A stretch of 64,000 nucleotides of DNA from JAMCYG01 sp027365565. Lineage in GTDB: Archaea; Micrarchaeota; Micrarchaeia; Micrarchaeales; Micrarchaeaceae. A model generated the notes under the pieces. That model had not been told where the DNA came from. It was given only the letters and a program-made list of their open reading frames with translations, and did no database searches. The translations under genes and the position numbers were made by a program. The stretch lies in assembly GCA_027365565.1 (NCBI GenBank), contig DAHXMI010000010.1, positions 62,001 to 126,000 on the forward strand, in the 5' to 3' direction. Below, in pieces: positions 59,431 through 64,000 of this stretch (position 1 is the first letter of the stretch; every line of letters starts with the position of its first letter).

Positions 59431-61071
59431 TCATTTCGCGCTCTTTATGTACACTCTCAGTTTGTACATGTTGCAATACTCCGGTATCAGCGGTGGATTT
59501 ATTGTATTTGCAGCGGCGGGTGCGAACACCTCATCTAGGCCTGATATGCTACCTATCCCGCATTCCTGCGGAAAGCCTGTGGGATTGCCGGCAACCACAT
59601 ATGTACCGTTGTCTACCTTTGAGGAATTTACAACCACAACGCTGGTGATGTTATACCCATTGTCGACATACGCCGACAGATAGACATTGTAGGGTTTAGT
59701 GATGCTGGTTCCGGCCGGCAGGGAATTGATGTAGTTTCCGATCTGGGCCAAGGGCTGGACGCTCACGTATTCCGAGGCAGAGAGGTACCATATCAGGTAA
59801 ACGGACTGCGCGAACAGCAAAGCCACCAGCGCTATTGATATGATTAACTTTGCGGCAAATTTATAGTCGGCGCGCTTCCTGCGGTGAATGGGGAGCCCTA
59901 TGAAGTTTATTACTCCGCGACCGATTAACAGAGCCATCGCAGGGCCGAAGAGCATGGCGTACCTGGTGGCGAACTGGATGATGTTGTATTTGAAGAGGCT
60001 CATGGTGCCGTATGACAGGTATAGCAGCGCGGCAAGGAACCACATCACCGGCAGCATCGATCCTTTATCCTTTCTTATGATCAAGTATGCTGCCGCAAGT
60101 ATTGCGGCATACATGAAATAGCCCGATAGATAATTGTCCGGATTGTAGTTAACCGGAGTTATCGGAGATGAGAGCGAATAAGGCATCATGGTGCTCAGGT
60201 ACGACATTAGGTTTCCGTGCGTGTTTGATATGGAAGTATAAAGGCCGGAAATGGCCGATAGCGCGTGGAGAGGGCTGCCCGTGATTGCGGCGCTGGTGAG
60301 CATTATTATCCCGAGACCCGCTATTACTCCGAGGAAGACATACCCCAGACCTTTCAGTGGTGAGAAATCCCTATTGTAAAATGCCGCAGCCGCAAGGAAA
60401 CCGGCGATCGGGACCAGTATGACTACGCCTTCCGCAGTTACCAGCAGGCCGATAGTCGCAATGATTCCTGACAGAATGTATAGTGGCACACTGCTTGGCG
60501 CTCTGCGGCCCCTCTGGCGTGGTGCCTGGCTGGCTCGCTTGTATGCCAACACCATCAGGAACACTGAAAGCGCCGCGAAGAACGCCATCGGACCCGTATC
60601 GCTCACATTGGCGCCGTATATCACTGCCATGGGGTAGAAGCTGTAGAGCAGCGCAGCCATCATGGCCGACTTCCTGCCGTACAGTTCCTTGCCTATAAGG
60701 TATACCAGAAGCACAGTGCCTGCAAATGTCACTATCCCGAACATGGCGAACGATAGCACGCTCTTGCCCATCAATGAGTAGAAAGCGGATATGCCGAATA
60801 TGAGGAAGTACTCTGACTTGAAGACGCTGCCGCCGTACTGCAACGTAGAGACGCCGTTGTCTATCACACCCCTTGCAATCTTTGTGTACAGGAAATTGTC
60901 CGCTGCGTTTATCTGGCTCGGCCCGTAGAAGAAATAGACCTCCATGAACACGGAGAACACGAGCAGGGCGATGAGTGCGATGGTGTACGGGTCGATGCCT
61001 ATGCGGCGCCTTAATCGGGAGCGGTGGCTGGTGGCCCTTTTCTTCCCGCCTTTCTTTCTGCCTTTTGGCAC
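59431..61071 (-). CDS. GT-C-type membrane glycosyltransferase-like protein
   Basis: 546 residues. A basic N-terminus (KGRKKGGKKR) is followed by about 11-12 transmembrane helices. The first outer loop (NAADNFLYTKIARGVIDNG, with an acidic residue) and the helices around YFLIFGISAFYSLMGKS match the PMT/ArnT-like layout using lipid-linked sugars. A short extracellular domain closes the protein. It is divergent from the 61138 gene. Substrate unknown. Confidence 0.78.
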   Translation of the reverse strand: MPKGRKKGGKKRATSHRSRLRRRIGIDPYTIALIALLVFSVFMEVYFFYGPSQINAADNFLYTKIARGVIDNGVSTLQYGGSVFKSEYFLIFGISAFYSLMGKSVLSFAMFGIVTFAGTVLLVYLIGKELYGRKSAMMAALLYSFYPMAVIYGANVSDTGPMAFFAALSVFLMVLAYKRASQAPRQRGRRAPSSVPLYILSGIIATIGLLVTAEGVVILVPIAGFLAAAAFYNRDFSPLKGLGYVFLGVIAGLGIIMLTSAAITGSPLHALSAISGLYTSISNTHGNLMSYLSTMMPYSLSSPITPVNYNPDNYLSGYFMYAAILAAAYLIIRKDKGSMLPVMWFLAALLYLSYGTMSLFKYNIIQFATRYAMLFGPAMALLIGRGVINFIGLPIHRRKRADYKFAAKLIISIALVALLFAQSVYLIWYLSASEYVSVQPLAQIGNYINSLPAGTSITKPYNVYLSAYVDNGYNITSVVVVNSSKVDNGTYVVAGNPTGFPQECGIGSISGLDEVFAPAAANTINPPLIPEYCNMYKLRVYIKSAK

Positions 61072-61137
61072 CGCACTACACCAGTTTATTAAAATTCCCT
61101 ATTCAACAGTATTGTAAAACAATATAAAAGTAATATC

Positions 61138-63231
61138 ATGCTGCTTTGGATGGTGACGCTGGCCCTCACCGCGGTGCTGGGTTTCTCTATTGCATCGTTA
61201 TTCGGAGAGAAGCTTGCGCTCAGGGCGCTGTACGCCTTTCCGCTTGGCCTGCTCGTATCGTCGTGGCTCTTCTTCATCCTGCTTTTCTACGCAGGGTTCG
61301 CATATGCATATGCGATTTTCACCACACTCTCATTGGTTGCGCTGGCGTACATATCAAGGAACGGCGCTTGGAAGAGGGCACCGTCGAAGGCATATTCGCT
61401 CGTAAAGGGCCTTGCCACTGCAGTAGTCGGATTCTTCCACATGCGTGAGATCCATGGGGACAAAAACATGTTCTACAGGAAGCTTACCGCATACGCCATA
61501 ATATCATTCGTGTTCGCGTTCATCGTAGCATACTTCCTCTTCAGCGTGAGGTTCGACGCCTTCGGCAACGTGATAGCTTACGGAGGGGCCGTTACTGACC
61601 TGCCATGGCACCTTGGCATAGCGAACCATTTCGCATACTCGACGCCTGCGACAGTCCTCGACTTCCCATACTTCCACGGCGCGAAGTTCTTCTATCCGTT
61701 CCTAGCCGACTATTACCTGTCGATCCTGATAAGGTCCGGTATGAATTCTGTAGCCAGCACAATAGTGGTAGGGGCGATCCTCTCAGCGCTTCTGGTGTCA
61801 CTTTCATATTTCCTGGCCTACAGGCTCTCGAAAGACAGGCTTGTCTCGGCCGCAGCCGCATTCATATTCCTGCTGTTCTCCTCGCAGATATTCTCTTATG
61901 CACCGCACGTACTCGGTGCGCTCTGCGGCCAGAACCAGTTGACATTCGCGTTCGGAGCGGGAATAATAGAGATGGTGCTGTCACCGCAGAGGGATACACT
62001 CACTGCGCTTGTGATTGCGCTGGTAGCTCTTCTCATCCTCTTCAAGGACGGCTTCTCGAAGAGGCATGCTGCGATACTCGGGGTGCTGGTCGGGCTCATG
62101 CCGCTCATGCAGGGTGAGATATTCATCATCTTAAACATACTCATGCTCTACATGCTGCTGAAGAGGAGATTCGCCGAGTATGGCGTGTTCATTGTCATAA
62201 TGCTCGTCCTGGCCCTGCCGCAGGTGTTTTTCATAGCATCGCAGGAGAGCGTGCACACCTTCCTCTATCCTGTGCTCAACAATGACATCTTCTACTGCGG
62301 ATACGGGCCGCAACATGCCGCGGTGCCTGCGCTGGGCGTCTTCTACAGCCTGGCGAATAGGCTGGTGTTTTGGTTCAAGTCGTATGGGCTGTTGCTGCCG
62401 TTTGCCCTATACGGTGCATACGTCCTCCTATTCCACAAAGAGGGCAAAGTGGGCAAAGATGACGGAAGAAAGGCAATGGGCAAGGCAGGCAAGAAAGGGC
62501 CGGATGGAAGCGTAAGGAGAGATATGCTCCTTCTCAGTGTGCCTTTCCTGATACTGTTCGTGGTATTGAACATAGTTTCCATGCAGCCGTCCTTTGCAGA
62601 TAACAACAAGGCATCGATGGTTTTCGCGTTGTTCATGTCGCTACTCGCCGCATACCCGTTGAAGTATTCAAAGGGTAAGAGGTTCTTGCTGGTATTCGTG
62701 GTGCTTGCTTTGGTTGGAGGGCAGAACGCGCTGTTCCTGTACGGGCAGATGGTGGGCTCAGTAGGCTATTACAACACAGCGCTGTACCATGGAGGCAACC
62801 CCCAAAGCAACATACTGTTTTCCCCTGCCGATTTCAGAATCGCAGGGCTTATCCTGAACGATACCAATGCCAACAGCGTCATGATGAGCATGCCTTCATG
62901 GCTAGGTTCTCCGGAAGCGTCAGGCGTATCGCTCAGGAACCCGATGGCGGCCCTTACCGGAAGACAGATGGTCACGGCGATGGGAACTTATGTAGGTGGT
63001 ATAGGCATACCTTTCAACAACCTAGTCAATGCAAGCGACAACGAACTATTGATATACAAGAGCTGGAACTGCAGCCTGATAAGGAGGTACAACGTCAGCT
63101 ACATATACGTCGGGTATTACGAGAAGAACCTGACCGGAACGACACCTGCCCCGTTCCCTACCGTGTTCAACATAAGCAGCGAGGGACAAAACTTCGCTTT
63201 GTACAACACCACTAGCTGTCTTGGCCGCTGA
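61138..63231 (+). CDS. Large multi-pass membrane protein, GT-C-like
   Basis: 697 residues with about 14 helices and a C-terminal soluble part with several NxS/NxT sites. The late segment RRYNVSYIYVGYYEKN resembles the end of archaeal GT-C/YYY membrane proteins. A TATA box at 61121-61129 would start transcription near 61150, where an in-frame ATG lies, so a leaderless start at 61150 is an alternative to ATG 61138. The stop overlaps the convergent gene by 20 bases. Confidence 0.75.
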   Translation: MLLWMVTLALTAVLGFSIASLFGEKLALRALYAFPLGLLVSSWLFFILLFYAGFAYAYAIFTTLSLVALAYISRNGAWKRAPSKAYSLVKGLATAVVGFFHMREIHGDKNMFYRKLTAYAIISFVFAFIVAYFLFSVRFDAFGNVIAYGGAVTDLPWHLGIANHFAYSTPATVLDFPYFHGAKFFYPFLADYYLSILIRSGMNSVASTIVVGAILSALLVSLSYFLAYRLSKDRLVSAAAAFIFLLFSSQIFSYAPHVLGALCGQNQLTFAFGAGIIEMVLSPQRDTLTALVIALVALLILFKDGFSKRHAAILGVLVGLMPLMQGEIFIILNILMLYMLLKRRFAEYGVFIVIMLVLALPQVFFIASQESVHTFLYPVLNNDIFYCGYGPQHAAVPALGVFYSLANRLVFWFKSYGLLLPFALYGAYVLLFHKEGKVGKDDGRKAMGKAGKKGPDGSVRRDMLLLSVPFLILFVVLNIVSMQPSFADNNKASMVFALFMSLLAAYPLKYSKGKRFLLVFVVLALVGGQNALFLYGQMVGSVGYYNTALYHGGNPQSNILFSPADFRIAGLILNDTNANSVMMSMPSWLGSPEASGVSLRNPMAALTGRQMVTAMGTYVGGIGIPFNNLVNASDNELLIYKSWNCSLIRRYNVSYIYVGYYEKNLTGTTPAPFPTVFNISSEGQNFALYNTTSCLGR

Positions 63232-63901
63232 AGAATATGTTGCAATAGGCAAGCACTGGTTTTATGCTTGTTGTCCCGTTCTGCAGAAGCGCCACCTGCG
63301 AACCATTTAGCGCACCGCTGAATACTTCTATGTTGCTTGCCCTTCCCCTGAAATATTCGAATGAGGGTATGCCGTTAACGTAGAATGCTGATGTCCTCCT
63401 ACCTATGAATGTGACATGGCTGTCGTTGATTGGGGGATATGGAGTCGGCGTTGATGATACCTCAGTTCCATTCACATACAGGCTGACATGTGTGGTATTG
63501 TACACGCCAACGACCCAATATTCCCTGTCATAAGACACGTTGGCCGTGGCGAACCTCCATCCGAAGGTGGTGCTGTTGCCTGTTGGCGCGTTGCTGAACA
63601 CGCCGAACCCCAACATGCCGTTTGTCTCGCCGCCTATGCCAAGGTACCATTCAGCATGGGAGTTGTTCCCTTCACCTTGTGATATGAGGATTCCGGGCTG
63701 CGTGAAGTTGACGTATGCCGACACAGTGAAGTTACCCTGCACGATGATGTTCGAAGAGAAGAATGATGTACCGTTGAAACTGCAGTACCTCGGTGTTGTC
63801 TGTATTGCTGCATGCTGTGTGCTGATGCTTGCATATATTATGGCCACTGCAACGGCCACCAGGATGATGGCGGATATGGATAGTAATCGGGAATGTTTCA
63901 T
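63212..63901 (-). CDS. Exported LamG/concanavalin-like protein
   Basis: 229 residues. An N-terminal helix (about 6-25) is followed by a LamG-type jelly roll with two Cys (YCSFNG near the start, AYCNIFF near the end) that could pair. WRFATANVSYDREYWVVGVY and VSLYVNGTEVSS are characteristic strands. It is probably a surface carbohydrate-binding protein. ATG 63901 has Lys/Arg before the helix. Confidence 0.78.
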   Translation of the reverse strand: MKHSRLLSISAIILVAVAVAIIYASISTQHAAIQTTPRYCSFNGTSFFSSNIIVQGNFTVSAYVNFTQPGILISQGEGNNSHAEWYLGIGGETNGMLGFGVFSNAPTGNSTTFGWRFATANVSYDREYWVVGVYNTTHVSLYVNGTEVSSTPTPYPPINDSHVTFIGRRTSAFYVNGIPSFEYFRGRASNIEVFSGALNGSQVALLQNGTTSIKPVLAYCNIFFSGQDS

Positions 63902-63970
63902 TGCCGGACCACGCACTTCATTTATATTAGTGTTTTTAAATTAATCTATAAATAAATGTTATCTGATTCG
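63902..63970. promoter_or_regulatory. Divergent promoter region at the right edge
   Basis: An AT-rich spacer with TTTAAATTAAT and CTATAAATA (63944-63952). The latter would start transcription at about 63971, the first base of the next ATG. Confidence 0.4.
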
Positions 63971-64000
63971 ATGAACCCAATTCTGAAAGAGTACAGGAGA
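63971..64000 (+). CDS. Start of a gene cut by the window edge
   Basis: ATG 63971 opens a frame (MNPILKEYRR) that runs off the window. The TATA box 20-26 bases upstream fits a leaderless transcript. Too short to identify. Confidence 0.4.
   Translation, partial: MNPILKEYRR

Noticed and set aside
1..64000. Mobile elements, integrase-tRNA junctions or restriction/defence systems
   Set aside because: No transposase, integrase, methylase or toxin-antitoxin frames; neither tRNA is flanked by direct repeats I could see.

Overview
The window reads as a compact, gene-dense archaeal chromosome of moderate GC content. There is no rRNA, CRISPR array, insertion sequence or prophage, and no gap over 300 bases without a gene. 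Archaeal hallmarks are Kae1/Bud32, topoisomerase VI subunit A, Nop5, SRP54/FtsY, SecY, prefoldin, aIF1, aIF6, archaeal/eukaryotic-type ribosomal proteins (S19e, S26e, L31e, L39e), a TATA-binding-protein homologue, a tetraether-synthase-like radical SAM enzyme and geranylgeranyl reductase. Very short spacings, overlapping convergent genes, an intron-bearing tRNA, a DUF929 protein and complex I genes suggest a small-genome acid-tolerant archaeon of the DPANN type, perhaps a Micrarchaeota/ARMAN-2 relative. That placement is inference; no marker was aligned.

Layout. 1-3365: tail of a membrane protein, then pheS-pheT. 3387-9078 (mostly minus): a degenerate HAD protein, a Tes-like radical SAM enzyme with a His/Cys-rich tail and its partner, a degenerate Nudix protein, and Nop5 with a very long Asn/Ser/Tyr-rich tail. 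9183-14397: glyS, ogg and translin, an XRE regulator, a minus-strand unknown, S26e and a zinc-finger membrane protein. 14413-16598 (minus): bud32, kae1, aIF1, L29. 16796-19868 (plus): lonB-top6A. 19890-25169 (minus): a secretion-type ATPase, ftsY, prefoldin alpha, aIF6, L31e, L39e, PDCD5-like protein and S19e. 25368-29965: a thioesterase, then a minus-strand unit with ADP-forming acyl-CoA synthetase subunits, a class III aminotransferase and a membrane-anchored winged-helix protein. 30081-32489: a beta-CASP nuclease and ftsZ. 32481-41416 (mostly minus): a NicO-like transporter, cysS, DUF763, exported proteins, secY, and a V4R / Cys-motif membrane protein / DUF929 cluster. 41545-47405: tatD, tRNA-Arg, a winged-helix protein, a DRG/Obg GTPase, a 24-residue Lys-rich peptide gene with a terminator hairpin, srp54, a GT4 glycosyltransferase and a single-repeat TBP. 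47482-55484: geranylgeranyl reductase, then a nuoHIJKLMN operon. 55555-64000: small conserved proteins, exported glycoprotein-like proteins, a CDP-alcohol phosphotransferase, intron-containing tRNA-Ser and large GT-C-like membrane proteins.

Functionally the window is mostly core translation, protein targeting and RNA/DNA maintenance. Lipid and envelope genes (Tes, GGR, CDP-alcohol phosphotransferase, glycosyltransferases, exported Asn/Ser/Thr-rich proteins) and energy genes (acyl-CoA synthetase, complex I membrane arm) are added to that. Starts often follow a GGTG or GTGAT Shine-Dalgarno core, several with TTG or GTG codons. The most unusual items are the half-length TBP with no ordinary start codon, the Nop5 tail, the metal-binding tail on the Tes-like enzyme, and the tiny Lys-rich gene.
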